A DNA stretch of 64,000 bases. It comes from CAZFLM01 sp964519955. Lineage in GTDB: Bacteria; Armatimonadota; Chthonomonadetes; Chthonomonadales; CAJBBX01. The stretch's first letter is position 1. Every line of letters starts with the position of its first letter. Both the position numbers and the translations under genes were made by a program. Of the stretch, positions 17,209 through 26,412 are shown in pieces. Location of the stretch: assembly GCA_964519955.1 (NCBI GenBank), contig CAZFLM010000032.1:5318-69317 (forward strand), written 5' to 3'. The notes under the pieces were generated by a model. It did no database searches. It saw nothing but the letters and a program-made list of their open reading frames with translations, and was not told the DNA's origin.

Positions 17209-18654
17209 TTACTTCTTCGTGTGCGCCACGATCCAGTCGCCCACCACAGTGAGCGCCGTCGGCGACATCGTCTCCTCGATCTGGCCGTACTCCGCCGGCA
17301 GGCCGGTCTTGGCGGTCTGGAGCAGGTGGTTCAACCCCGGGAGCTGCTTGACGGTGTAGTCCTTGTTGCCGCCTGCCTTCAGGGCCTTCTCGACCTCCGG
17401 CAGGTTCAGCTTGGGAAGCACCTGCAGGTCCTTCTCCCCGTTGACCGCCAGGACCGGACACGCCACCTTCTGCAGCGCGGGGCGCGGGTCGTAGGTGAGG
17501 AAGTAGCGGAACCAGGGCGAGAGCACCGCAGCCAGCCCCGCCTTGATGCTCGTCTCGCGGTCGCCCGCCTGCTTCTTCTGGGCCTCGGGCAGCTTGTCGT
17601 AGGCGGCGCCCATCGCCTCGCGCAGCTTGGCCTCGCGCTTGGCCGGGTCGTTCTCAGTCCGCACGATCTCGAACAACCGATGGTTGGTCTCGCCGCTCGC
17701 CTTGGCCGTCGCCTCCGGCACCCCGGCCGCCATCTGAATTGCCACGCCCTGGCTCTCCACCACCTCGGCGCCGGTCACGCCGGTACCCGCCAGCATCACG
17801 ATGAACGCCACATCCTGCGACCGCGAGGCGGCCAAAGGCGCGATGACCCCGCCCTCGCTATGGCCGATCAGCCCGATCTGCATAGGTTCCACCTCGCTTC
17901 GGGTCTTCAGGTAGGCCACCCCCGCCAGCGCGTCGCCGCAGAAGTCGGCCGTCGTCGAGTTGGGTGTGCTCCCGGTCGATCCGCCCACGCCCCGGTCGTC
18001 CGCCCGCAGCACCGCGATGCCACGCCGCGTCAGGTAGTCGGCCAGGACGAGGAACGGCTTGTGCTGCATCAGCTCCTCGTTGCGGTTCTGCGGGCCCGAC
18101 CCGGTGATCAGCACAACGGCGGGGAACGGCCCCGCGCCTTGCGGGATGGTCAGCGTGGCCGCGAGCTTGACGCCCGCCTTGGCGTTCTCATACGTCACCT
18201 CTTCCTCGCGGTAGGGGTAGGGCTTCTTGGGCTCCTGCGGGCGCTTGGGCGCCACCGCCTCGGCCGTGGTGCGCTCGACGGCGAGATCGAGAGCCGCGCC
18301 GTTCTGCTCGAACTTGCCCTCGATCCGCTTGCCGTCGGCGCTCAGCGTGCCCTCGAACGACGCGACTGGGGCCGCCAACTCGAACCTCGCCTTGTCGCCC
18401 GTCAGCGTGACCGTCTTCAGCGGCAGACCGTTCGCGCCCTGATCAACGCTGTCCAGCGTGCCGGTGTACGTGCCGTCCGCGGCCTTGCTGATGTGGAACA
18501 CCAATCGCAGCGCTCCGCCCGGCACCACCAGCTTGCCCTGCCACGTGCCGGCGAGGTCCTTCGCAGTGCCCTGCGCGAGCACTCCGCCGGCCCAACCCGC
18601 CGCCATCACCGCCGCGGCCGCCACCACTGTGGCGCATCGCAGAACTCCAGCCAT
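17209..18654 (-). CDS. Secreted alpha/beta hydrolase with N-terminal beta domain
   Basis: 481 aa. The ATG at 18654 was chosen for AAGGAG nine bases upstream; the frame is open further. Signal peptide about 1-28. Residues 30-130 form a lipocalin-like or beta-sandwich domain (LAGTWQGKLVVPGG). Residues 150-481 are an alpha/beta hydrolase: GSG oxyanion region (LITGSGPQNRNEE), nucleophile Ser266 in GHSEGG, Asp409 in VNGEKD and His443 in GLNHLLQ. It resembles the BD-FAE/dienelactone-type esterases that deacylate polysaccharides or small esters. Complete triad, so likely active. Divergent from DoxX; mntP is downstream on the same strand after 263 bp. Confidence 0.9.
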   Translation of the reverse strand: MAGVLRCATVVAAAAVMAAGWAGGVLAQGTAKDLAGTWQGKLVVPGGALRLVFHISKAADGTYTGTLDSVDQGANGLPLKTVTLTGDKARFELAAPVASFEGTLSADGKRIEGKFEQNGAALDLAVERTTAEAVAPKRPQEPKKPYPYREEEVTYENAKAGVKLAATLTIPQGAGPFPAVVLITGSGPQNRNEELMQHKPFLVLADYLTRRGIAVLRADDRGVGGSTGSTPNSTTADFCGDALAGVAYLKTRSEVEPMQIGLIGHSEGGVIAPLAASRSQDVAFIVMLAGTGVTGAEVVESQGVAIQMAAGVPEATAKASGETNHRLFEIVRTENDPAKREAKLREAMGAAYDKLPEAQKKQAGDRETSIKAGLAAVLSPWFRYFLTYDPRPALQKVACPVLAVNGEKDLQVLPKLNLPEVEKALKAGGNKDYTVKQLPGLNHLLQTAKTGLPAEYGQIEETMSPTALTVVGDWIVAHTKK

Positions 18655-18875
18655 CTGCCCACTCCTTAGAGATTTAGCCATCAGTCTAATCACAGCCACT
18701 ACGACCCAAGGGCGCAGCCGGTTTCGTGCGCATGCCCTATTGCATAGATCACACCGAAGGCGCCCCGGGAACGGGCGAGTCCGGCCGCAAGTACGGACAT
18801 TACAAGTTTTCGCCATCCGGCGCTCGGTCCGTCCGTGCCAAGCCGCGGACGCGCACCGAAGGTAGGAGACACACA

Positions 18876-19349
18876 ATGAGCACCACACTCGCGGCGGACC
18901 ACGCCGTTTCCGCTCCCGTGGCGCGGGTCAGCGCCACCGATGTCGGCTTGCTGGTCCTGCGCCTCGGCCTCGGCATCGTGTTCGTGGCCCACGGCTCGCA
19001 GAAGGTGCTCGGCCTGTTCGGGGGCCACGGACTCGCCGGCACCGTGCAGTTCATGACCTCGACGGGCATCCCGACCCCGCTGGCCTACCTGGCGTGCTTC
19101 ACCGAGTTCCTGGGCGGGCTGGGCATGATCGGTGGGCTGCTCGCGCGGCTGTCCGGCCTGGGCCTGGCCATCGTGATGGGCGTCGCCGTCCTCCACGTGC
19201 ACCTGTCGAACGGCTTCTTCGCCCCCACCGGTTTCGAGTACCCGTTCGCCCTGCTGACGATGGCCCTTGCGGTGATGGTCCTCGGCCCCGGCCGCATCGC
19301 CATCGCGGATCTGGAGGGGAAGCTGCTGGCGCGGCGAACTAGCGCATAG
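18876..19349 (+). CDS. DoxX-family membrane protein
   Basis: 157 aa from the ATG at 18876, preceded by GGTAGGAG. Four hydrophobic segments; the family signature LRLGLGIVFVAHGSQKV lies near residue 28 and FEYPFALLTMALA near 125. DoxX proteins are small membrane proteins linked in some bacteria to quinone or thiosulfate metabolism and redox stress. The specific role here is unknown. Divergently transcribed from the esterase-like hydrolase; the 221-bp intergenic region shows no clear promoter. Confidence 0.88.
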   Translation: MSTTLAADHAVSAPVARVSATDVGLLVLRLGLGIVFVAHGSQKVLGLFGGHGLAGTVQFMTSTGIPTPLAYLACFTEFLGGLGMIGGLLARLSGLGLAIVMGVAVLHVHLSNGFFAPTGFEYPFALLTMALAVMVLGPGRIAIADLEGKLLARRTSA

Positions 19350-19397
19350 GCAGCCGGGCCGCGCGGTCCGGACATCGTCGTTCCGGAAGGACAACCG

Positions 19398-20447
19398 GTG
19401 GAGCACGCGCCGAACATGAGCAGGCGTGAGCTGGCAGCATTCGCGCTGGCCGCGGTCGCCCTTCCAGGTGGCGCGGCAGGATGGTGGAGGCCGATGGCAG
19501 CCGGGCGTTGGGTCCGAGCCGGCCTCGATGGCGTCGACAAGCCCGTCTGGGGCCTGCGTGACGGCATCCAGGTGGCGCTATGGCCGGGCACCGTCGAGGG
19601 AGTCGGCGACGGCGGCCCGCGCGGCCTCCTCCGCATCGGGTACCCGATCCTCGACGGGGGCAAGCGCCACGGCCTCGTGAACTTCATCGCCGTCGAGCCG
19701 TTCGTGGGTGGACGGCGAGGCTTCAGCGAGGTGGAGCGTGGCGCCGACGGCAAGCCTGGCCGCCTCTTCTGGGCCGGAGCAAGCGATGCTCCCACCGACA
19801 AGCTGCACCCGGGCACGCTTGCCACCGCCGACGGCGGCGAGACGCTCACGATCACCGTGCATACCGAGACGTTCGACAACGGCGCGCGCGTCGTGCTGGA
19901 ACTTGCCATCCGCTCCGATCGGCCAGGCGAGCTGAGCATCACGTCGCGTCCCGCGCCCGGGAGTGCCCGCATCGAGGTGTGCAACCTGACCGCCACCATG
20001 GGCAACTACATGCGCCTGCGGAAGCTGTGGCTGAAGGACCGCGTCGTCGAAGCCAGGACCGTGTGGCCCACCTTCGACGGCCGCGAGTTCGCCCCCGAGG
20101 CGTTCTTCGCGGCGGACCAGTTGGTGCGGACACCCGCCGGCGATGTGCTGGTTTGCGCGACGACCGACGAGGCCGACCCGCACTCCGTGCCGCCAGACCC
20201 CGCCGCGCCGTGGTGGGCCTACCGCGGCAGCTTCCCCCTGACGCAGTACTGGCGCGTCCCCAAGGGCCAGCCGACCGAGGGGCTGCGCGCACGGGTGAAC
20301 GGGCGCAAGCTCTACTGGGCGAACCATACGCCGATCCCAGGCGGCATCGCGTTCGAGAACTTCGACCTGATGGGCCCGTTCCGCGACGGCCAGACCTTCG
20401 TCTTCGGCCTCTCGCGCCGCACGCCGGAAGAGCTGACCAAGGACTAG
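19398..20447 (+). CDS. Exported protein of unknown function (possible TAT signal)
   Basis: 349 aa from a GTG at 19398 with GGAAGG seven bases ahead; an ATG at 19416 is the alternative. The N-terminus MSRRELAAFALAAVALPGG resembles a twin-arginine signal. The mature part is beta-rich with Trp and Asp/Gly turns (GYPILDGGKRHGLVNFIAVEP, NLTATMGNYMRLRKLWLKD), reminiscent of carbohydrate-active beta-sandwich or propeller proteins, but I cannot place it in a family. Terminal motif RDGQTFVFGLSRRTPEE. It is followed by R4 repeats and then by the GHL6-like gene. Confidence 0.7.
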   Translation: MEHAPNMSRRELAAFALAAVALPGGAAGWWRPMAAGRWVRAGLDGVDKPVWGLRDGIQVALWPGTVEGVGDGGPRGLLRIGYPILDGGKRHGLVNFIAVEPFVGGRRGFSEVERGADGKPGRLFWAGASDAPTDKLHPGTLATADGGETLTITVHTETFDNGARVVLELAIRSDRPGELSITSRPAPGSARIEVCNLTATMGNYMRLRKLWLKDRVVEARTVWPTFDGREFAPEAFFAADQLVRTPAGDVLVCATTDEADPHSVPPDPAAPWWAYRGSFPLTQYWRVPKGQPTEGLRARVNGRKLYWANHTPIPGGIAFENFDLMGPFRDGQTFVFGLSRRTPEELTKD

Positions 20448-20461
20448 CCCGCGGCCGACTG

Positions 20462-20575
20462 GAGCGTGGACCTCCGTGCCCACCGCAGCGCACGCGGCCG
20501 TGGTGTGATGGGCCTCCGTGCCCACCGCGCAACGCAGGCGGCCGTGGTGGGATGGGCCTCCGTGCCCGTCCAGTA
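20462..20575 (+). repeat. R4-type short tandem repeat downstream of an exported-protein gene
   Basis: Three units of about 43 bp, each with CCTCCGTGCCCACCGC or CCTCCGTGCCCGTCC and GCGGCCGTGGTG, starting at 20471, 20513 and 20557 (spacings 42 and 44). The core GGGCCTCCGTGCCC is the reverse complement of the core in the array at 14.5-14.9 kb. Confidence 0.8.
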
Positions 20576-20686
20576 CAGCGCCTGCGCCGATCGGGCGCCC
20601 ATCGGAACCGGCCGCCTGGCCGGCGCGTCCTGGTACTCCAGTAGCGGGAGGCGCACGCGAGGCCGTCCCCCGAGGAGGCCGTTCCC

Positions 20687-22987
20687 ATGCCCTGTCGTGT
20701 CGGCGTGATGCTGCTCCTGCTCGCTTTCGTGCCCAGCGCCCGCGCCCAGACCCCGCCACCGTCCATCTGGGGCCGCGCCATCCTGAGCCAGCCCTTCGAC
20801 AAGCAGCCCTTCCACGAAGTGGCAATCCCCGACTGGCTCAACGACCTCACCGGCGTGACCTACTGCTTTTCGGTGATGGCCCAGGCGGACCGTGAGAAGG
20901 CGGCGGCGGCCGGCAGCGAGATCAGCGAGTTGGGCTTCGCCGACCCCCTGTTCGTGTACTACCCGAGCGAGTACCTGAAGCACACCAATCCGGCCGTTCC
21001 CGCCGCCGATATCGGCAAGCGGATCGCCGACTACAAGCGGCTGGGCGTTCGCATCCTGGGCGGCGTGCCGCCGGGCCTCATCGCGGAGGTCTATGCCGCC
21101 CACCCCGAGTGGCGATCGATCTCCACCGATACCGCCGTCATACCGAGCGTCGACCTGGCGACGAACCCGGTCGGCGGCGGCCTCTGCCTGCTCGGACCGT
21201 GGGGCGACCGCCTGATCGACATCCTCTGCGAGATCCTGACGAAGTACCCCGATGTCGACGCCTTCACCTTCGACGGGCTGCACCACGGCGCCATCTGCTA
21301 CTGCAAGAGCTGCCGCGATGCCTACCGCCGCGACACCGGCCTCGAGATCCCGAAGGTCGACATGGCCGACCCGGCATTCCGTCGCCACCTCTACTGGCGC
21401 GACCGGCAGCTCGAGGCGCTGGTCGAGCGGATGCAGACCCGGATCAAGGCGATCAAGCCGAAGGTCGCGCTGCTGACCTGGACCACGAACGCGGGGCGCT
21501 TCGGCCACTTCCTCGATATCCCGCGCAACATGCCTGCCCGCATGAACCTGCTCCTGGACGCGCCGGACCAGGAGTTCTGGATGGACGAGACCAACCGCGG
21601 CAACACCGTCATCCCGGCCTTCGCCAACGCGGTCATCTGGGCGGCGAGCAACCACCGCGTCGCGTTCAGCTCGCCCTACCTGTTCTCCCACGGCAACCCG
21701 TACGGGCCGGACAGCTTCCCCGCGCACGAGGTACTCCGGCGCACCATGCTCGCGCTGACCTACGGGGCGCGGCCCAGCGTCGCCCTCGCCACCTCCGCGC
21801 CGCTGCGCCAGCCCGTGCTCGACGCCCTGAAGGAGGTGCGACGCCGCAAGCCGTGGATCACCAGCGTCACCGACGAGCCCTGGGCCGCCCTGCTGCTGAG
21901 CGACGACACCCGCGTGTTCTACGGCCGCGAGTCGGGCCGCATGGAGGAGCGGTACCTCGCCAACGTGCTCGGGTTCTTCCGCACGGGCATCGAGGAGCAC
22001 CTGCCGGTCACCGTCATCCAGGACTGGAACCTCAACACCGACGACCTCGCGCGCTACAGGGTCCTCATCCTGCCGAACGCCGCCTGCCTTACCGACGCCC
22101 AGGTGGCCGCGATCCGCACGTTCGTCCAGAACGGCGGCGGGCTGGTCGCCACGGTCGACACCTCGCTGTGCGACGAGTACGGAGAGCTGCGCAAGGATTT
22201 CCTCCTCGCCGACCTGTTCGGGGCGCACTGCGCCGGCATTCCGCTCTCGGATGGCGCGAAGGTCGAGCCGCTGGACGTGAACTTCGCGAAGGGCATCGAC
22301 GCCAACTACTGGGAGCGGCGCAAGAACGTGTTCCAGCTCCGGCTGGATGCGTCGCCGATCGCCGAGGACGCGCGGCTGCGGGAGTACCTGGGCGCCGATC
22401 CGGTGACGCTGCGTGGCCAGGCCGTCGCGGTGCGCGATGTGGCTCCCGACGCCGCTGCCGCCGCCCACTTCGGCCCCAAGGACACTGGGCAGTACCCGCA
22501 CCCCGCCATCCTGGCCCGCACGGTGGGCAAGGGCCGCGTGGTCTATATGCCCGCCGCCATCGACGCGGCGTACTACCTCTACTCCTACCCCTATCAGCGC
22601 ATCCTGCTGGCGAACGCCGTCCGCTGGGCCGCCGCCGCGCCGCCGCCTATCGCCGTCGAAGCGCCGATGTGCGTCCACGCCACGAGCTTCCGGCAGCACG
22701 ACGCCAAGGGCGACCGCCTCATCGTGCACCTCTTCAATGACGTGAACACGGCCGGCGGCCACGCGAAGCCGGACGAGGACGTGCCCCTGCGCGAAGAGAC
22801 GATCCCCATCCATGACATCCGCGTGCGCCTCACGGGGTATGACATAGAGCGGGTGCACCTGGAGCCCGGCGGCACCGCCGCGGCGGCAGTCCGCCAGGGC
22901 GCGGCCACGGTCGTCAGCATCCCGCCACTGGCGATCCACACGATGGTGGTCGCGGAACTGCGCAGGGGAGGACAGGACAAGCGATGA
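20687..22987 (+). CDS. Secreted GHL6-like glycoside hydrolase with glutamine-amidotransferase-like domain
   Basis: 766 aa with a signal peptide (about 1-21, ending ARAQ). Residues 30-330 resemble the TIM-barrel hypothetical glycosyl hydrolase GHL6: DAFTFDGLHHGAICYCKSC contains the FDG and Cys-x-x-Cys features, and HPEWRSI is typical of this group. Residues 390-630 resemble the beta-galactosidase trimerisation/GATase-like fold (YRVLILPNAACLTDAQVAAI, NGGGLVATVDTS, GRVVYMPAAID). A C-terminal beta domain follows (LIVHLFNDVN). The substrate is unknown. Its stop overlaps the next start by ATGA at 22984, so the two are translationally coupled. Confidence 0.85.
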   Translation: MPCRVGVMLLLLAFVPSARAQTPPPSIWGRAILSQPFDKQPFHEVAIPDWLNDLTGVTYCFSVMAQADREKAAAAGSEISELGFADPLFVYYPSEYLKHTNPAVPAADIGKRIADYKRLGVRILGGVPPGLIAEVYAAHPEWRSISTDTAVIPSVDLATNPVGGGLCLLGPWGDRLIDILCEILTKYPDVDAFTFDGLHHGAICYCKSCRDAYRRDTGLEIPKVDMADPAFRRHLYWRDRQLEALVERMQTRIKAIKPKVALLTWTTNAGRFGHFLDIPRNMPARMNLLLDAPDQEFWMDETNRGNTVIPAFANAVIWAASNHRVAFSSPYLFSHGNPYGPDSFPAHEVLRRTMLALTYGARPSVALATSAPLRQPVLDALKEVRRRKPWITSVTDEPWAALLLSDDTRVFYGRESGRMEERYLANVLGFFRTGIEEHLPVTVIQDWNLNTDDLARYRVLILPNAACLTDAQVAAIRTFVQNGGGLVATVDTSLCDEYGELRKDFLLADLFGAHCAGIPLSDGAKVEPLDVNFAKGIDANYWERRKNVFQLRLDASPIAEDARLREYLGADPVTLRGQAVAVRDVAPDAAAAAHFGPKDTGQYPHPAILARTVGKGRVVYMPAAIDAAYYLYSYPYQRILLANAVRWAAAAPPPIAVEAPMCVHATSFRQHDAKGDRLIVHLFNDVNTAGGHAKPDEDVPLREETIPIHDIRVRLTGYDIERVHLEPGGTAAAAVRQGAATVVSIPPLAIHTMVVAELRRGGQDKR

Positions 22988-24285
22988 GCAAGTCGAGGCT
23001 CCGATGGGCGGTGGCGGCGGCTCTCTTGCTGAGCGCGGCAGCGAGCATGGCGCAGACCCCGCGCGCCGACTGGCCACACTGGCGCGGGCCGGACCGCAAC
23101 GGCACGACGCCGGAGCTGTCCGGCTACGACGCGAAGGCGTGGCCGCCGGGCGACCCGCTGTGGACGCGCACGCTGCCCGGCACGGGCGAGACCTCACCGA
23201 TCGTCGCCGAGGGCAAGCTCTTCACGATGGCCTGGGCGAACGCGAAGGACACGGTCTACTGCCTCGACGCGCGCACCGGCAAGGACCTGTGGCAGCAGAG
23301 CTACGCCGCGCGCGACCGGGGCCGCCACGCCGAGGGCGACCTGCCGCTCTACTCGCCCGGGCCCATCTCGACACCCGAGTTCGACGCGGAGACCGGCTAC
23401 CTCTACACGCTGGGCGTCGATGGGGAGCTGGCCTGCTGGAACACGCGGAAGGGCGGCGCGAGGGTGTGGGGCCTCAACCTCTACGACGCCTTCAACGCGC
23501 CGCAGCGGCCGGACACGGGCAGCGGCGTGCGCGACTACGGCTACACGACCGCGCCGCTCGTCCTGGGCAAGTGGGTGGTCGTCGAAGTTGGCGCTTCGGC
23601 GGGCCACGTGATGGCATTCGACAAGCGCACGGGCGGCTCGCCGGTGGGTACGCCTGCGTGGCGCTCGGCCAACACGGACAACGCGGGCCACTCCGGCGGA
23701 CTCATTCCCGTCACGCTGCAGGGAGTCCCGTGCGTGGCGGCGCTGGCGGAGATGCGGCTGGTCGTCCTCCGCACGGATGCCGGCCACGAGGGCCAGCTCT
23801 ACACGCAGTACCCCTACGTGCCGCGCATGGCCGCCAACGTGGTGACCCCGGCGATCTGGCAGGACCTGGCGGTGCTCTCGACCCACTTCGGCCCCGAGGA
23901 CGCCCTCGTGAAGCTGGCGCCCGGCACCGCGGTGAAGAAGCAGACGCCGCCGCACAGCGAGGTCGGCACGCCGGTCTTCGCGGACGGCCGCCTCTACCGG
24001 GGCAGCGGCTACCTGGAGTGCTGGGAGATGGCCGAGGGCAAGGGGGCGATGCTCTGGCGCGGAGGCAACTGCGGCAACGAGGCGACGCTCATCCTAACGG
24101 GCGACAAGCGCCTGATCGCGTGGGGCGCGGGCCGGCTGGCGCTGTACTCCGCCGCCGACGGCGCCCGCCTGGCCGAGAAGCCCGACCAGCGCACCGGCTA
24201 CCCGCACATCGCCCTCGCCCAGGGCCTGCTCTACACCAAGACGAACCAGGGCCTGCTGCAATGCTTCGGGCTGGCCGGGAAGTAG
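22984..24285 (+). CDS. Secreted PQQ-type beta-propeller protein
   Basis: 433 aa, signal peptide about 1-23. Repeats with the propeller tryptophan-docking pattern: DWPHWRGPDRNG near the N-terminus, VYCLDARTGKDLWQQSY, GELACWNTRKGGARVW, VMAFDKRTGGSP, LALYSAADGARLA. The family usually forms an 6-8 blade outer-membrane or periplasmic scaffold; many do not bind PQQ. The four-base overlap with the GHL6-like gene implies co-expression, perhaps as a partner of the hydrolase. Convergent with the HEAT-like gene. Confidence 0.9.
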   Translation: MSKSRLRWAVAAALLLSAAASMAQTPRADWPHWRGPDRNGTTPELSGYDAKAWPPGDPLWTRTLPGTGETSPIVAEGKLFTMAWANAKDTVYCLDARTGKDLWQQSYAARDRGRHAEGDLPLYSPGPISTPEFDAETGYLYTLGVDGELACWNTRKGGARVWGLNLYDAFNAPQRPDTGSGVRDYGYTTAPLVLGKWVVVEVGASAGHVMAFDKRTGGSPVGTPAWRSANTDNAGHSGGLIPVTLQGVPCVAALAEMRLVVLRTDAGHEGQLYTQYPYVPRMAANVVTPAIWQDLAVLSTHFGPEDALVKLAPGTAVKKQTPPHSEVGTPVFADGRLYRGSGYLECWEMAEGKGAMLWRGGNCGNEATLILTGDKRLIAWGAGRLALYSAADGARLAEKPDQRTGYPHIALAQGLLYTKTNQGLLQCFGLAGK

Positions 24286-24304
24286 CGCAGAGCGCTGCGC
24301 CTAC
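24282..24304. terminator. Stop-codon palindrome between convergent genes
   Basis: GTAG-CGCAG-AGCG-CTGCG-C-CTAC: a 5-bp stem with a 4-base loop flanked by complementary GTAG and CTAC that contain the TAG stop of each convergent gene. Intergenic distance is only 15 bp. No T-tract. Confidence 0.4.
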
Positions 24305-25203
24305 CGCTCCCGTGACGCCGCGTCACCATCCGCCGCCCGCAGCAGCACCTCCGCCTCGCCGCCCGGCGCCCCACCGGCCGCTCGGAGAAGCGTCTCGGCC
24401 TCCGGAGCAGCAGCGGGCCGCAGCAGCCTGCCGTGAGCACGCTCCTCTTCGGCGCGCTGCTGCAGGGCGGGGAGGCACTGGAGCGCCGCTTCGCGGATGG
24501 CCTTCTCGCCCTGCGTGCGTGCCGGGCCATCGGCCAGGGCCTGCACGACGGGCAGCGCCGCGGCGTCGCCGACCTGCTCCAGCGCCTGCAGGATGGCCAC
24601 GCGGAGAGTGACCGGTTTGCCCCGAGCGGGACGGAACACGCCGAGCACATCCTTGTAGAGCGGGTTCTCGACACGGCGCCGCAGGATGCCCAGAAGCCTC
24701 GCCTGGTGCGCCTCACTGAGGAGGCCGCGGTCGCTGGCCCTCACGCGCGGCAGCAGGTCGATCAGACCGTCGACGACCAGGCGGCGTACTGCGGGGGTAT
24801 CGATGTGGTAGGCGCCGATGAGGTTGGGAAGCGCGGCAACATCCTGCGCCTCGGCGAGTCGTCGGGCGCTGGCGAGCAGCGCGTCCCGCTTTCCTCGCCG
24901 GCGGTAGTGGAGGATGGACAGAGGCACCGCCATCACGGCGGGCAGGCCGAAGAGCAGCAGCGCCACCGCGGCAATGCTGCCCAGCCAGTGCTGTGCGACG
25001 CCGATGACGCCACCGCCGATGAGCGTCATCACGACGATCGTCGCGACGAAGCGCCGCCAGAAGCGCCTGGCCTCGGCGTCAAGCTCCGCGGCGGCCTCCT
25101 CGAACGCGGTCGCGGCGGGTTCCGTCTCGGCGACGGCGAGCGTCTCGGGAAGGAGCCTCTCCTCGCCTGCCGCGTCGCTTAGCCCAAGCGCCTGCTCCGC
25201 CAT
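24301..25203 (-). CDS. HEAT-repeat-like membrane protein
   Basis: 300 aa from the ATG at 25203, preceded by GAGGGGAT. An acidic/Ala-rich N-terminal region (about 1-60) is followed by two hydrophobic segments (about 65-110: FVATIVVMTLIGGGVIGVA and AAVALLLFGLPAVMAVPL), then helical repeats with a HEAT-like pattern (LIGAYHIDTPAVRRLVVDGLI, QALEQVGDAAALPVVQALAD). The C-terminus carries Ala/Glu/Arg-rich repeats (LLRAAGG, LLRAADG). Such proteins are usually adaptors or regulators. Same strand as the ABC exporter, 96 bp downstream. Confidence 0.7.
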   Translation of the reverse strand: MAEQALGLSDAAGEERLLPETLAVAETEPAATAFEEAAAELDAEARRFWRRFVATIVVMTLIGGGVIGVAQHWLGSIAAVALLLFGLPAVMAVPLSILHYRRRGKRDALLASARRLAEAQDVAALPNLIGAYHIDTPAVRRLVVDGLIDLLPRVRASDRGLLSEAHQARLLGILRRRVENPLYKDVLGVFRPARGKPVTLRVAILQALEQVGDAAALPVVQALADGPARTQGEKAIREAALQCLPALQQRAEEERAHGRLLRPAAAPEAETLLRAAGGAPGGEAEVLLRAADGDAASRER

Positions 25204-25299
25204 CGTCGATCCCCTCGCCAGTCGAACGGCCGGGCGCACCCGCCACGTGGTGCCCAATGGAGGGTGGCGCTCCGTCGGCACCGCGCGCCGCCCAACCGA

Positions 25300-26412
25300 T
25301 CAATCCCAGCGGAAGAACCGGGCCGCCACGATCAGGCCGCCCACCAGCCAGACCGCAACGATCGCCACGTCCAATGCTATCGGATGGGCGGCCGGCGCGG
25401 CGAGGGTCACCTGGCGCAGGGCGTCGCACAGGTAGGTCGTCGGGATGGCGGCGGTGACGGGCCGCAGGTAGTTCGGGATGAGTTCCAGCGGGAAGAAGAT
25501 CCCCGAGAGGAACATCATCGGCATGTTCACCACCTGCACCAGCGCCACGCAGCTCTCCTGCGTCTTCGCGATCCCACTCAGGATAGCACCCAGCGCGATG
25601 AACATCAAGGTGCCGATGGCGACGATACCGAAGACCGAGAACCACGAGCCTGCCACGCGGAACCCGTAGAGCATCGACGCGAGACCGACCAGCAGCGTCG
25701 TCTGGACGAGCGCGATGAGCAGGCGCTGCGTCACCTGGCTGCCCACGAACGCCGGGCGAGTGAGCGGCGTGGCGCGCAGGCGCTTCAGGATGCCGCGCTC
25801 GCGCATCGTGACCAGCGGGATGGCCGTGAATAGGCCGAGCTGCATGATGGTCATCGCGAGGATGCCGGGCAGGATGAAGTCGATGCCCCGCTGCTTCCGG
25901 CGCGGCTCGCCGGGCTGCTCCACCTTCTCCTCGATCGGGTTCAGCAGCGTCGGGCTGGCGCTGAGGCCCTTGTCCGCTGCGGCCAGCACGTTGCGGATGA
26001 TGCTCACCGCCACGCCGGCCATCTGCGGCTGCGACTGATCGGCATAGATCCGGATGTCCGCCTGACGGCCGGCGTGGATGGTGTCCGCGAAGTCGGCCGG
26101 GAAGACGACCACGGCCCGGCGCTTGCCCGCGCGCAGCTTCGCCAGCTCGTGCTCGACCGTGCCCGACGACGCCTCCAGCGCGGACACCTTCGTGCGCAGG
26201 ATCTCCGGCACCCAGGCGACGTCCGGCGGCAGGTTGGCAGGCGCGACGACGCCGATGGGCACCTTGACGGAGCCCTCCTCGCCGGCCTTGCCGAAGATCG
26301 CGCCGAAGATGACAACCAGGAAGAGCGGGAAGAACAGGCTCCAGAACAGGCCCGCCCGGTCGCGAACGAAGGACTTCAGCCCGGCAATGGTCAGTGTCGT
26401 GTAGCCCCTCAT
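25300..26412 (-). CDS. ABC-2 type transporter permease
   Basis: 370 aa from the ATG at 26412, which overlaps the ATPase stop (TCAT on the plus strand, ATGA on the coding strand). An N-terminal membrane segment (FFPLFLVVIFGAIFG), a large extracytoplasmic domain (about 50-180), then five segments (FILPGILAMTIMQLGLF, RLLIALVQTTLLVGLASML and others). Architecture fits the YhhJ/DrrB-like class that exports drugs, lipids or polysaccharide precursors. Works with the ATPase encoded just upstream. Substrate unknown. Confidence 0.92.
   Translation of the reverse strand: MRGYTTLTIAGLKSFVRDRAGLFWSLFFPLFLVVIFGAIFGKAGEEGSVKVPIGVVAPANLPPDVAWVPEILRTKVSALEASSGTVEHELAKLRAGKRRAVVVFPADFADTIHAGRQADIRIYADQSQPQMAGVAVSIIRNVLAAADKGLSASPTLLNPIEEKVEQPGEPRRKQRGIDFILPGILAMTIMQLGLFTAIPLVTMRERGILKRLRATPLTRPAFVGSQVTQRLLIALVQTTLLVGLASMLYGFRVAGSWFSVFGIVAIGTLMFIALGAILSGIAKTQESCVALVQVVNMPMMFLSGIFFPLELIPNYLRPVTAAIPTTYLCDALRQVTLAAPAAHPIALDVAIVAVWLVGGLIVAARFFRWD

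Noticed and set aside
22984..24285. PQQ-dependent alcohol dehydrogenase
   Set aside because: Only propeller repeats are present; the dehydrogenase catalytic region and usual length of about 600 residues are missing.
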